Of a stretch of DNA of 64,000 bases, positions 1-12,477 are shown piece after piece. The translations under genes were made by a program, and so were the position numbers. Source of the DNA: Burhinus oedicnemus (taxonomy: Eukaryota; Chordata; Aves; Charadriiformes; Burhinidae); NCBI GenBank assembly GCA_008921705.1, contig VFFE01007653.1, positions 779,058 to 843,057 of the forward strand. Reading direction: 5' to 3'. How positions within the stretch are numbered: the stretch's first letter is position 1; every line of letters starts with the position of its first letter. The notes below the pieces were generated by a model. That model made no database searches. It was not told where the DNA came from and saw only the letters and a program-made list of their open reading frames with translations.

Positions 1-587
1 AATATTATGTTTTCTGTCTAGATTGAAGGGCAAATGAATTGAAAAAGGCCTTATAATTGTGAAATAAGCCGATATTGAAGAAACCAGAAGAATATCAATG
101 ACCCACCGCTTCCTTCTGACAGGCTTCAGCTTCCTTGTGAAGAGCCAGAGTGCACACCATGCAATGAAAGGCTACGTGTTTAACCTTCCCTTGGAGGAAG
201 GTAAATTGATGACGCAGAAGACGCATGACAGGTGTGACACTAACAAATTTCTCGTTCATTTTCAGCCAGAAGGCTAGTTACCCAGAGCATCACAGATTTT
301 CAGTGTTCTGGTAGGAATTTCATCTCCTTTAAGGAAAATAAATTTGGATTTGCCAGTGAACAAAACAGAAAAGCTACCTTAACAGAAGACTCCACTACAA
401 GTTTCTGAGGCCCTAAGTTCCCTTTGGAAAACCATGTGCCACATCTCAGTTTTGACAGGTTATAAAGATAATGAAAATTAATCCAGTTCTTTTGGAAGGT
501 AAAACTGAGCTAATCTTTAATATATACATTTTTATAACATTATGCAAAGAAAGATGACATATCATTTTGCAAGAGTTTTAGTTGCTT

Positions 588-606
588 AAAAAAAAAGAAA
601 AAAAAA
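588..606 (+). repeat. A-rich low-complexity tract
   Basis: Poly-A with one G and one C. No associated element recognised. Confidence 0.8.
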
Positions 607-1392
607 CAAAGGAGAGAACAGCTAAAGATGTAAGAGCTGATATTCTCTGTGTGTTTATGACATTTATTCTTACGTATCTTAGTCATAATCCATTACCATA
701 ATTGTAAAGAGGAAGTATATGTTCACTCAATAATGTCCTCTCTTGGGAGTACCCTGGGTCTGCATTTAACTCAATGCAATAAGAACTGGCATGGCATTGA
801 TAACTGTGTAATTCTGTATGGTACCTAAGATGGGAGGTAAGCATCACAGAGATTCATCAATCAGAGTTTTCTTCCTTTCTAATCAACTATTTCTATCTGT
901 TCTTACCTTGCACACGGAAGTGCCTTCCCATCTAGAATCCTCTGCTGAGTACTTTATTGAATTACATTTCATTTTTGATATAATATGATTTTCTTAATAG
1001 TCCGTGAATAAGCTTTGGTGCCTTTTCTGTACAGTGTTGTTTCAAATAAGAGCACCAAGTGTCTGTTGTTGTCAGAAGATTATTTTCTGAGACCAAAATA
1101 TAAATCCACTGGATAATGGTATATGGTATCAAATGAACATACTGTGGGAAATAGACATTCAGGTTCAAACTGTAATTCTTTTGTGTGTCCCTTTAGTTGG
1201 AGTTACAATGAAGGATTAGAAGCCTGCAGGGCATACTTAATTTGTATTAAATTGCCGATGTCCTTAATTTTTGCATCTTTGGCACAATTTCTGCATCCTG
1301 CTTTCTTCCCAGCTGTCAAATACACCTTGAAACTACTTTCCAACACCACTGTAGCAGGGGCCCAATTATGCACTTACTATATTTAAAATATA

Positions 1393-1426
1393 TAAAAAAA
1401 AGAAAGAAAAAAAAAAGAAAAAAAAG
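1393..1426 (+). repeat. A-rich low-complexity tract
   Basis: Runs of A broken by single G bases. No LINE or SINE body is recognisable next to it. Confidence 0.85.
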
Positions 1427-4400
1427 GCTGTGATCTAAGCTAGTACTATACTCTGTATCCCTCCTCCCCAGTACCTCCCATGCCTGAGCTCTGATAGCCA
1501 TCTCTTCAGAAGAAAAGCCCACAAAATGAGATGTTTTCCTGTACCTGCACCACCAGCACACTGCAGCTGGCACTTAAACAGCTGGCAGTAAGTCTAAGAA
1601 TAGCCTTAGGCAGCGTAAGGTCCTGTCACACAGTATATCACCCTGACATTGCACACCCTGGAGGCTTTTTTGTCATGGAGGCAGATGACAGAATACTCAT
1701 ATGGAAGCTCCTGACTTAATCCTCGGCAACGTGGACTTTGGCTGAAGGTGTGCAGAATTAATAAAAGACAGTAAATTCCCTGTCAAAGTCAACAGTATTA
1801 CTTTCCTTTTCTGATGTGTAGTATATACTTCTTTTCCAGACTTTTTGTTTAGAAAAGTTGAACAGAATGTTTACACAGACAGTGGAGAAGAGACGTCAAA
1901 CACTGTGTTAGCCATTAAGGGCAGAGAGGACTTCCAACCTACTTCCTTGTATTTTCTGTCATGATAAAACAATATAAAATATACTTCAATATTTAATTCT
2001 TATTCACAGTAGTACAAAATCCTCTCCTACAACAAGGTTTACTTACGAGCAGGCCAACTAATATAACACATTTTTCACAGTGGGACACAGTAACGACACA
2101 TGTTAATGAAGAGTTTTTATGTCATGTATAATGCCGCAAGCTGTGTCATACTGTGGGAAGTGATTTAGCAACTCACCACACAGACAAAAGGCTGTACATT
2201 TTAATTTTCTCCCCACTGAGAAACCCACCATTAAATTATCATCCTTCAAAGCTACTACTACACATGCACAGTGAACACAATCATCAAAAATTAGGATTTG
2301 AAAGGAGATGGAAAAAAGTATTTACAGGAAAATAATATTCATAGAAACAATAAAAGGCACTTGTACATCTTTGACTATCCCCATGGTTTCATGTTCCAGA
2401 TGCTTCCAAATAAATGATCCTGTTAATCACCAATTTAAGTTGATTGCACAGACTGTCGCTGGAACTCTGAGTAATGACACTAATCAATACAGCTGAACCT
2501 AACTCTGGTATTTGAAAACATAGCTGTGAAATAAAGGAGTACTGAAATAATTTACTAAAGCAACTACAGCATCTGTTTGAGTGTATTACACTTCTAAGTA
2601 AATGAGCAATTTGCTGTCACTTAAAAATATATTTTTTGCTTGCCGTTTTGTATTCATATATATATACACGAGGAAACAGATACAGACACATATATGTGTC
2701 CTCACATTTGCTGTTTTTCTTCCTTACAATGATGTGCTTTTGATAATTTTAAAAAAAAGCAAAAAAAACAGATAGGCAAACAATACTGATGCTGAGCAAG
2801 CCTTTTGGTCCTACATGCTCGTATCTAATACTTCCCTCTTCACTGCACCAGCAATGGTCCCTTAATGCTGGACTATACTGCTCTGCCAAAGAGCCTCTCC
2901 TGCACTTCTGGGGTTACCTATTAGCCTCTCAGCTTCAGCCCCACAGAGCACCTGCACAGCAATGGCATTTTGGAAGTAGCAAAGTTTTTACAGGCACAGT
3001 CAAGTTCTTTTGGTATGTAACAACATTGATAGTTCTGTAGCTATAACATAGAGTTATTTATTTTTCCTTTTTCTCTCTTAAATAGCAATCCAGATTCAAA
3101 TTTGCAATCTATATGGCAAGTATCTGGCAACAAGATGTCCCTATTTTACAAAACTTCTCCTTAAAAAATTCTCCTAGATTGACCCTGACTTTTTACTGTC
3201 ATATCTCATTATGAAATTCACTGTATATTTGTGGTTATTAATCCCTTTCTGCCTGTTTTGCCAGGAATGCCTTCCAAGTTTCTCTCACTTCTCCAATTCA
3301 CTGGTTTGGATTTATTTCCTCTCTTGTTTAACTTTCATTTTTCAAGTTTAAATGAATTCTGCTATTGCTTCTCTTATATCTGATCTTGTTAGATCATTTT
3401 GGGTTATTTTTCTTATTTGTTATTTTGCACAAACTCTCATAAACAACTCGGTCCTATATGCACATAAATTGTGTTCTGAAATGCCTCTGTTCATGTTTTA
3501 ACAAAGAGGTTAAAACAATCAGACCTAATTTTAATCACAGAAAAAGCTTACTAGGTCATTGAAGCCACCTGTGATAAATTATCATGGATTATCCTTGTTA
3601 AGGATTCAACCAGCTTGCAAGCTGTGTGTCAGGGCTATCATGTGAGTAATTTTACTTCTTGTTGATAAGATAGACACCATTTTTCTACTAAGATGTTAAG
3701 GGCATGTTACTTCTGTAATAGCACATTTTATACCAAGAACTGGTATAAATCCTATCAGCATTTTGTCTTTAAAGTACTTGTCTTGTTATCTTCTAGAAGC
3801 ACAGCAAAGGGAACATTCAGAGCTATATTTGAACCCTAGGCATAAAATTGTGATTCCGCCATTGCCTCCTTGCACCAGTACCTCTTTGGAACTAATTTCC
3901 CTATGTGGCTGTACACTTGCAAGCATGAGAGACTTGAGGTCTCAGATTTTGAATCAGAATACACGTGGCCTAGTTTTCATCTGAACACTTGAGCTTCTGC
4001 CTTTTTTCACAGATATCTGAAACTGGACAGGCAAAACAGCAACTACCTTAATCCCACCATTAACTGATACTGGTTAATCAGAGGAGTACAAGTTACATAT
4101 ATGTACATTTTTTGGTTTTTTCTTTGAAGCCCTGAAGGTAAATTTTGGATTAGTCTGGTCACACTTTGCTTTTGGGGTACTGCTGATCAAAATTCATTTT
4201 ATGAGGGCTGCCAGGAACCAAAGACAACAAACAACAAGCAGTAAAAGTTGTTTCACTGTCTACATCCTGCCTGGCACAGGGAGGCAGGATTGTCTTGCTG
4301 ATTCACCCTGCAAGCAAGTAAACTGCAGGTTTATTTTTGCTGACTCACAGAGGACGATGGGAGGCATTAGACTTTAGATTTTATTTCTAGGATTAAAAAT

Positions 4401-4494
4401 AAGGCAAGAAAAGAAGCTGTAAAAAAATTAGAGTTGTGTATTAATTCAGAATGTTGGTAGTGCTGCTACCTGATTCACAAATCAAAAGACTGTT

Positions 4495-4530
4495 TATATA
4501 TGTGTGTACATATAAATATATATATATATT
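4495..4530 (+). repeat. TA/TG dinucleotide-rich tract
   Basis: TATATATGTGTGTACATATA followed by AATATATATATATATT; an imperfect, probably old microsatellite. Confidence 0.8.
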
Positions 4531-5943
4531 TGCCTTTCAAGCCATAGCTAATATATATTTGAATTTTGTTCTCCATTACAATTCTTAAAAAAAATATAGT
4601 GCTTGTCCATGACCCCAGAAGCCGGAGCTAAAAGGAAATCCTGAATATGGTGGCAGAAGCTGTCAGCAATATACGCAGGCACAAATACAACTATTTACTA
4701 AAAAATCTGGAGATTAGATTTAAAACTTTCTAACACCTTTGAAAACAGAACACAGTGGCATTTCAGTATGATACAGCCTAACCTCTCCTAGGGCTTATGC
4801 TGAACTTTTATAAATTAAAGTTTATCTCAATCTGCCTGTCAGCATTTTAAAGCATACTGTTTAAACCATGTTAGCTAACACATTTTTAAGGTTACAGCTT
4901 CTCTCTGGTAATAAAAAAGAAGTGTTTAGTATTGTCTTATTGACACATCATCACTGATATCAGCAGGTAGAGACCTCGCTCGGAGTACATAAATGTGTGC
5001 ACTAAGCAGGTGCTTGGGTAGATGGCAATCTTTAGATGGAAAGCTTATAAAGGCAAGCATCACAAAATCAAAAGTTCATCAGTGAAATTGTTCTGTATCC
5101 CCAGAGAGGTAGAGTGAAGTAGTATACTGGAAAACCAAGAGAATAAAATATTTCCTATGCACCGTCCCAGAAATGAAAGCCTACAATTGCAAACAAGTAA
5201 GCGTGAGTGAATCAGTTGGACAGCAGGTCTTTATAAGGCATGGAGTAGAGGAAATGCCTGCGCTTTACCAGAAAGTGTTTCCAGTGTGGATGTAACTATA
5301 CCAACAAAACAGTATTTTGCCCTGGAATGTAATAAACTACCATGCACTGCCAACTCTGATCCTACAGCAACTCAAAATAAAGCAGTAAAACTTTTGCCCC
5401 TTTAACCACATCCCTATTACAGATTTCTCCTGGCAGAGCCAGACCGGTTAAGAGTCACAACTCTTCACAGTTCTGACACAGATGGGCTGGCAGAAGTCTT
5501 TCTGGGTGCAATTCATCTGGTCTATTCTGGACAACTACTTTAGAATGAGATGAGCAATGAGTGAAATTGTCTGTTTCTTGCCATTGACTAGAAGGGATCC
5601 TCACGTGTTTAATTTGGATATGGATGTCTGCAATGTATCAGCTAAATTTATTCTGAGGAGTCTCACCCACAGCTTTGAATGTAGTCAAGGTCTCCAGGGT
5701 TACAGAACTCACTAACAGAGTACAAGATTTGTCTACAGAATAACAGTATCAGGTGAAGGTTCTCCATACACCTCTACTTTACAGATATAAAATAGCAAAC
5801 ATCCGAGCAGACTTACCTCATACCAGAGAAATATTTCTGCAGAGCTATAACACTCAGGAGATAGTTTAGCTAATGAACTTATATAAGCTTTGTTGTTATG
5901 AAACATTTCTAGCCAAGGCTGGCCCCTAAGGCATGTTTACTAC

Positions 5944-6156
5944 CTGTAGCTCCAGAAGGAAAAACGCGGGACTTAGCTTGGGGCAGGCTGCGAGGACAGC
6001 CGAGCACACCTGCGTGCGTTCCGCAGAAGGGTTACAGTCTGCGGCCAGACGGCACCACCTCCTGCCATCCAGCTTCCTTTCTCCCTTTCCTTCACAGTCT
6101 CCACCATCTGATCTCTTCCTCTGAAGGAGCAGAGGGCCTCTCCTCTTCCATCTCTG
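5944..6156 (-). other. CpG-rich patch with a weak exon-like frame
   Basis: Nine CpG dinucleotides lie between 5965 and 6051 (for example CTGCGTGCGTTCCGCAG), a marked local excess in AT-rich, CpG-poor DNA. On the minus strand an open frame crosses the interval; it is bounded by CCACAG at its upstream side (6157-6162) and by GTAGTA after base 5944, giving a 213-base (71-codon) frame-preserving block. The tract before the acceptor is poor in pyrimidines and I recognise no protein family. A degraded GC-rich repeat or a small regulatory island are equally likely. Confidence 0.25.
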
Positions 6157-9100
6157 CTGTGGACAGAGTATTATTCTCCTCATATTCTTTCATGTGGTTT
6201 CAGTCTAAACCAAGCACCTCCCAGGGCAAGTGGAAAAAAACCCGATGGGTGGACATTCTGAGGACATCTGGGCACATTTCCTAGGCTAAGCAGATAATAA
6301 ATGCCAACATGACACTCCTCTGTCATGTCAAATCCTATAGATATCATCCTGATCCTGGACCAAGTTGCAGGCCCAGCTTTGCCTTTTCCTTGTCATTAGA
6401 GATGTGTGGAAACCCCAGCCTGGAGACAGGAGGTCAGTGGGTGCAGGGACCTGTATTTCCCACAGACCAGGTGCTGGTAGGGACTCTGACTTAATTAAGA
6501 AAAATGGGATTCTGTGAATCACTTAAAATCCTTGTGAGAATCCTAAATACTACAGCAATTAGCTCCATATGAACCATTTAACTATTTATGTCCACACTCT
6601 AATGGAATCACATATATTCTAAGAGAAGGCAAGCTCTCCGTCTTTTCTTTGGAAACCCATGAACTAATCCACCTGGCACAAACAGATTTGTGGGGAAAAA
6701 AAAAAGAAAAAGAAACAGAACATACTGGGAATAACAAACCTCATTTCCTGCCTTGTATTTAGTTCAGCTATGCCAAGTCTGTGACCACTACTCAAGATGC
6801 AATGACTCTGCTCCCTGTTTCTGAGGCTTCAATTCCGTATGCAGAATCTCAGCATTCGTTATTTTCTCAAAAAGGTAAAATTCAGTCATTTTAGTTGTTA
6901 GAACTCCTGACAACAGAAGGCAAAAGCAATGTTACTCCTTGCATACACATGGAACCAGAAGGTCAAGTGTCATCAGTGGCAGCCTGCCCAAGTGGCAGCC
7001 TCACTCACCACTGCTGGGTGTAGCTCAGAAAGGCCTATTAGAAAGTCCATAAGGAGGAGAATTCCTCATCTGACCATTTGTCTGTGAATGGTACCACATT
7101 GGACTGTGAGCGTATTTTTGGGACAGTCATGTGTTTTCCTACACTGATCAGCAGAGCTAAGAAAGACTAAAAGGGAGGACTGATGTATCTGAAAAGCCTG
7201 ATGTTATTAACCACCAAGTCCCACAACAAAGAGAGGCCATGGCTGTCTTCAGGCTGTCTTCATCTAGGAAAATTCCTGGATTTCACTGAAGCTAAATTCT
7301 GTATAGCAACACTTGAAAGTGAGGTCTCTGTTCACAACTGAATAGGAGGTTACAGCAAACCTGGCTTCATTTATACATGCCTTTGTCAGCATCTGATGGG
7401 ACTACAGCAAGAAATTCCTGGATATAAAACCTTTACACCTCAGAAACTTTGGCTAGCCCTCATTGCCTTCTTAGCATTGTCTTCTTTGTGCTGCTCTGAG
7501 CTCATTTAACCCTATAGGCATGGGAGCTGCAGGTCAGAGTCACAGAAAGAATTTAAGTGGTTAGTTCTTAGCTCTGACAAATTTTACTATGATCTGAGTG
7601 TTGATCCTTCTTTTCAAGATTTGACAAGACAGCTAAAATGTTATCTCCAGATTGTTGTCTAACACCAGGACTTTATTGACAGCCCTGCTCGCAGACAGAC
7701 ACAGAGGTGTCGTTTGTAAGCAGGCTTTTGTACTATGGATTGTGGACTTGCAGACTGGGGAACTGCCCGTGGGACCCATCAAGTGATACAGAGAAGGTCA
7801 ACAGAAAAAAAGAAGAAATTTCAAGCAGGTAGTTCAGTCTCATAAGGGCTTGCATTCAAAGACACACACGATGACTACCTCTCATACAGTTCACAAGGAA
7901 TGTATGCAATCCAAAGTCAGCTTGAAGCACAGATGTGGGAGGTTTGGGAGGTGAAGCAGTATAAACTGCAATGCAACTGAACTGTTCTCTTTTCTTGAGG
8001 GCCACAGAGCCCCTGGGGAACATTCAGAGATCTTCCAGAGAAATTAGGCTTGTCCCATGGAGCTAGTGCTTCCCATGGCAATCCCATGATCTCCAGGTGA
8101 GCATCAATAGCTTCAGTCTTCCACACAGAAGTAGAGAAGAGAACGTGGACAACGAGGTTTAAATTTATATTCTCTTTTCCCATTTGTTACAGCAGTGCTA
8201 AATAGATCAATCATTTCATAAATAAATTTTAACTTCTACCCTCTGGACATCTGGCAGGGGAAGGACTTAGAATGGAAGAGAGGATGTGACTGAGAAAGAA
8301 ATCATGAGTTGTCTGAAACGAGTCCAGTTAAGTAAAGCACGGTATGCATGAAGAGATGCTAAGGGATAATCAAGTACCTTTCTAACATTTCTGGCAGACA
8401 GCCTCTGAAGGCTGAAGTGCCACACTGTCCCTGAACAATTTAGAAAAAAAAGGTAAATCAGATAAAAAGAGACCACCAAAAGTCACACAAAAGGTCCTAT
8501 TAATTTGTTGTAAATTGCATGTTACATATTTATATATCATGCATGAGTGAGCGAGACTGAGAGAAAAAATAAATAGCCCTAATCTTACAAAAGCCCGGAA
8601 CAAATGTGCTATATTTTTGTTAATATAATGTGATTGCTAAATTAGAAGATGTTCCCTTCCCTCTCCTCAATTTTGCCTTGACGGTTTTTCTAAAATTTTT
8701 GCATAGCATTAGAAAACCCTCATTGGATTCTAAACAATGGCTGCTTAAAGAGAAATCTGATCAATAACCAGTATTAAACAAAAAGAAATGTCTAAAGGCA
8801 GAAGACACCTATAAATGATATAAATCCTTAATATAAACAAAACTCAGTTTGCTGATTCACTTCCTACTTAGTCATGCAGAGCAAAAATAAATATTTAAAA
8901 GCAAGATAAATTAAGAACATGCTCTCAGCCAGTGTGAAAAAAACCTTGAATATAAACAACTCACCTGAAGAGAAGAGATGTATGAGAAGGAGGTAGCTGC
9001 TACACTGCACACTGAAAAGGAGTTGGGCCTATAGCATATATACGCAATATGCACAAAGCCATCTTTGGCTGCTTTCAGAAGAGAGGCAGGGGTGCTGCAG

Positions 9101-10559
9101 GAAGATACCACAGAATCCTTATATGGAAAGAAGACAGTGTGGCGCAGCATGCAAAGCAGGATGAATTAAATGTGCTGATTAAACGAACAGCTTGCTTTTT
9201 GTACTTCAGTGAAGTTCAAAGCTTTCTGGCCAACCACTTTAAGCATACCTAGCAATCAAATAAATGAGTTCTCTTACAAAACCCTCATGCAGAGAAACAG
9301 TAGGTAACGCAAAATTGATCTCTTTATTTGCCTCTGTCCCTCACCTTTGTTCAGGGCTTTAAAAAGAATACGCAATGCTTTTTAATGCAGGTATAGCTGC
9401 TAAAGGCTGGGGGAAGGGAGAGGCCCTCTACTATACCGCTGTAGAAGGAAAGTGAGGACAATGTCCTCTATCCTGACCCCTGAAAGATGGTGCAAACAGG
9501 TTTCCCCAAAATTATACCTCCGGCATGCTGCATTCTCATTCCTTGTGGGCAGATCTTTAGCTAGGGAATTTGTGGTAAAACAGTCAGTGTTGCCTGCCTG
9601 GTTAAGTGTATGTCTCCAAGCAGCATGGCACCTGGGCTCTAATCCTGATTCTAAGTCTTACTCCTGACTGTAAATCCACCGCAGGGAGTAAGGTGGCACA
9701 GGTGGTCCTGAGGACTTACTGTGAAGAGCACGAGGTCTAATACCTTTGATTAGAGAGGACAAAGGAGAAAAAAACACTCCACAGCTTTTAATTCTCAGAC
9801 TGAGGACAAGGGGAAGAGAAGTATTTTTACTTGTAATCTGAAGTATTGGTACATAAATCACTGAGAGATTCTAACTGTAGCATCCTAGCAGGTTTTGGTT
9901 TGGTTTTTTAGTAACTTATTTTGTGCTCTAATACTTCAAAGTTGATGACAATGATTTTCAGAGAAAGGACATCTAAAATTTGGAGTAATGCTGTCCCAAG
10001 CTTTGAATTTGGGTGTCGAGTCCTACTAAACTAGGTTGGTTGTTGCCTCCATATGGATTTATGAGTCTATTTTTGGACTGTCAATTAGAATAGTCACAGA
10101 ATGGTCAGAGCTATGCTCTACATGAACTCTCACAGATGCAGTAAATGGATGCAAATGCTAAACGGTCCCTCTTTCTGAGCTTGCCCACAAGCCACGAGAA
10201 CAGAACTGCAAGCATCTCCATTTCAGTGCTTCGTAAGACTTTCCAGCACAGCGTGTGATACTGGATGTCAGACATCCACATATTTGACCCTGAGGTGATC
10301 TTGACACAATCTGGATCATTCTTTTAGTACCAAAGAAAACAAATGGAAGAAAGCTGCTGTTCTTTCTCTGAAATCCCTGATTACTGCTTCTGGTTGGAAT
10401 ACTTCTGCACAACACCCCTCACATTTCCCATATTTCATGATGCCATTAAACCTCACCTCTGCCTTACTGGTAACTCCAGCCTGGATGGCCAACATGTTTC
10501 ATTATTGTAATAGTAACCGTCACACATTCTCCTAAGCTGTCCTTTGTAGAAAGCTGCAC

Positions 10560-10835
10560 GATGTTATCTCACTTTAAATCTCTGCTGAAAACCAACCTGT
10601 GTAGTGATGTCTCTGTTTAATGAGTAGCTAAGTGGGATGCTGTGAATGAAGTTATTACACTAATTCTCACTGTTTCACTGGTAACCTGTGTTTCCTATTT
10701 CTTTGTGTTGCCTTATATCTGTATTCCTTACGCTTCTGCTCATGCTTTACTCACTCTTTTTTTGTCAGGGATTTTTATTTTTTTATATTCATGTACAGTG
10801 ATTAACACAAGGGTATGGCACAGACTTGACAATAA
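10560..10835 (+). repeat. Candidate ancient amniote interspersed repeat
   Basis: CACTTTAAATCTCTGCTGAA AACCAACCTGTGTAGTGATG is followed about 180 bases later by GTCAGGGATTTTTATTTTTT, ATTCATGTACAGTGATTAAC and ACAAGGGTATGGCACAGACT. The order and spacing resemble a widespread old amniote repeat with blocks like AAATCCCTCCTCAAAACCCA and TTGTACAGCGCCTAGCACAA. Divergence is high and the family cannot be named from sequence alone. The 71-codon frame at 10642-10857 within it is incidental. Confidence 0.4.
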
Positions 10836-12124
10836 CAAAGAGAGCTGCAAATACTGAAGGAAAAGCCCATGGACTAAGCCAAACAGCAGGTTAGAGCAAA
10901 GCACATGGGATTACAATATAGTATTGGCTTGTAGCTGTCTCAGTGTTGGGGCCAACATAGAGCCAAGTGAGGAAACTAAAACCAGACCTAGATGAAGGAG
11001 GAAGACATGATAATTTTATGACTGCTACACATAAAGACCTCTGGCTCCTGTTTGCATCTACTCTGTTCAGGGAAACAGGACACTGAATGTGTGTTTGTAA
11101 ATGAAAATATATTATATCTGAATGATATAATAAATTTCTCCATCATACAGAAACAGCTGTGCTAAAGGCTGAGTATCAGCTAACCATGTTCAATAAGGAA
11201 AAAACAAGAACAATATTAAAAGAGCAATGCATCTGTATTTCTAATTATTGCTGTAATGGCAGAATGATGTAGGGTGCTTTACAGGCATCATGAAATACTG
11301 CCCCCCTTCCCCTCCCAATTCATAGCATTCTGAGGCATTGGTTTGGTAACAAAATAAAACCAGAATATAAACTCTTGATGTTTATTGTTCTTTCAGAGGT
11401 TTTATGTGTAATTCTACAAGATCAAAGAGAATAACACTTCTTCTGCACAAAAACTATGAAGGAAAAATTGTACTTAGCTTGAGTACTCTGAAGAAGTCTT
11501 TTCTATAAAGCTCAATAGTTGTTTCCCTCTTAGCTGTGAACCAGTTAGTTGACATAGTTCATTTGGACTGTTAAAAAGTTTGAAACTTTTTTAAGAAGCT
11601 CGAGGACTTGGATACATGAAACCCCAGTCGTCTCTCCTCTAGTCCTGCTGGTGTTTCACTTTAACAGACCAAACATGATGTGTCTCACATATTTACATCA
11701 ACAGCAACATATAATCTTATCTGATGATGAACTATGGCTCTGGTCTGTGAGTGGGTTGAGGTGCAGGTACATGTTTTGTTCTGCTGAATTGTTTATAGCA
11801 CCAAAACTATGGAGGAAGAGCAGTTACAGATAGGTAAGGCAGGGAAGTAACATCTCAGGCTACTGAAGCTGCTCGTGCAGTACTGTATAGCCCAAGCACT
11901 AAAATATCATGATAGAATAGGAGCTGGCTAAGAGACACAAGAAAAAGAGGGAAAGAAAACCAACATTTAATTTGGTGAAAAAAGAGCAGCAATGCCTCCA
12001 ATTTTTGTAAAACAGTAAAAATAACATTCTGAAAGACAAAGTAAAATGAGGACACGTGGACAAATCTATGTTAGATAGTCAGGATGGAAGATGACTGAAA
12101 AATTCCTGCAGGAGTAAAGGAATC
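10836..12124. other. Non-coding stretch
   Basis: No gene or repeat recognised. It contains a short TATATT-rich region near 11107-11135. Confidence 0.6.
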
Positions 12125-12390
12125 TAAATGAATGGACAGAGTTATGGCTGCTAAAATGTAGTGTTAATAAATTTAAAACATGCACATTGGAAGGGATAAT
12201 CTGTACTACTCATCTTCTCTAATGAAGTCTAAATTAGCTGCAATCACTTAGGAAAAACCTCAAGTGTCACTGCAAGCTGCTTAATGAAAATCGGTGCTCA
12301 ATATGCTGCAACAGTTAAATAAGCAGGCAAAATGCTGGCTGCAAGCATAGCACGATTGAGGAGAATATTAAAAAACTCCTTCTTGCACAA
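12125..12390 (+). mobile_element. Ancient CR1/L3-like LINE fragment
   Basis: Plus-strand fragment resembling the part of ORF2 after the reverse transcriptase catalytic box. Recognisable pieces in order are GTGTTAATAAATTTAAAACA then TGCACATTGGAAGGGATAAT (coding remnant of the N-KCKVMH region), TCTAAATTAGCTGCAATCAC, GCTCAATATGCTGCAACAGT and AATAAGCAGGCAAAATGCTG. Stops and indels are frequent. A T/G-rich tract follows at 12429-12477. The 71-codon frame at 12332-12547 is not meaningful. Confidence 0.7.
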
Positions 12391-12428
12391 GGTCATTAGC
12401 CAAATTGAGGGGTTTGTAGGCAGGGTTC

Positions 12429-12477
12429 TTTTGTTTTTTGTTTTTTGTTTTTTTGTTGGTTTATTTTTTTATTTTTG
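12429..12477 (+). repeat. T-rich tract with TTTTTTG units
   Basis: Three or four loose copies of TTTTTTG followed by T-runs split by A. It follows the CR1/L3 fragment ending near 12390. Confidence 0.8.

Larger units (their letters stand above)
1..10559. other. Non-coding stretch, likely RAB3 intron or beyond
   Basis: AT-rich sequence with no exon, RNA gene or recognisable transposon. The A-rich and TA-rich tracts and the CpG patch near 6.0 kb are listed separately. Open frames here are 60-88 codons, on both strands, with no family match I can recall. RAB3 exons 3' of the one at 39.3 kb were looked for on the minus strand and not seen. Confidence 0.6.

Noticed and set aside
8588..8605. GGAACAAATGTG as a hint of the RAB GNKCD exon
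   Set aside because: On the wrong strand for this gene and the flanking bases do not continue the RAB3 sequence.
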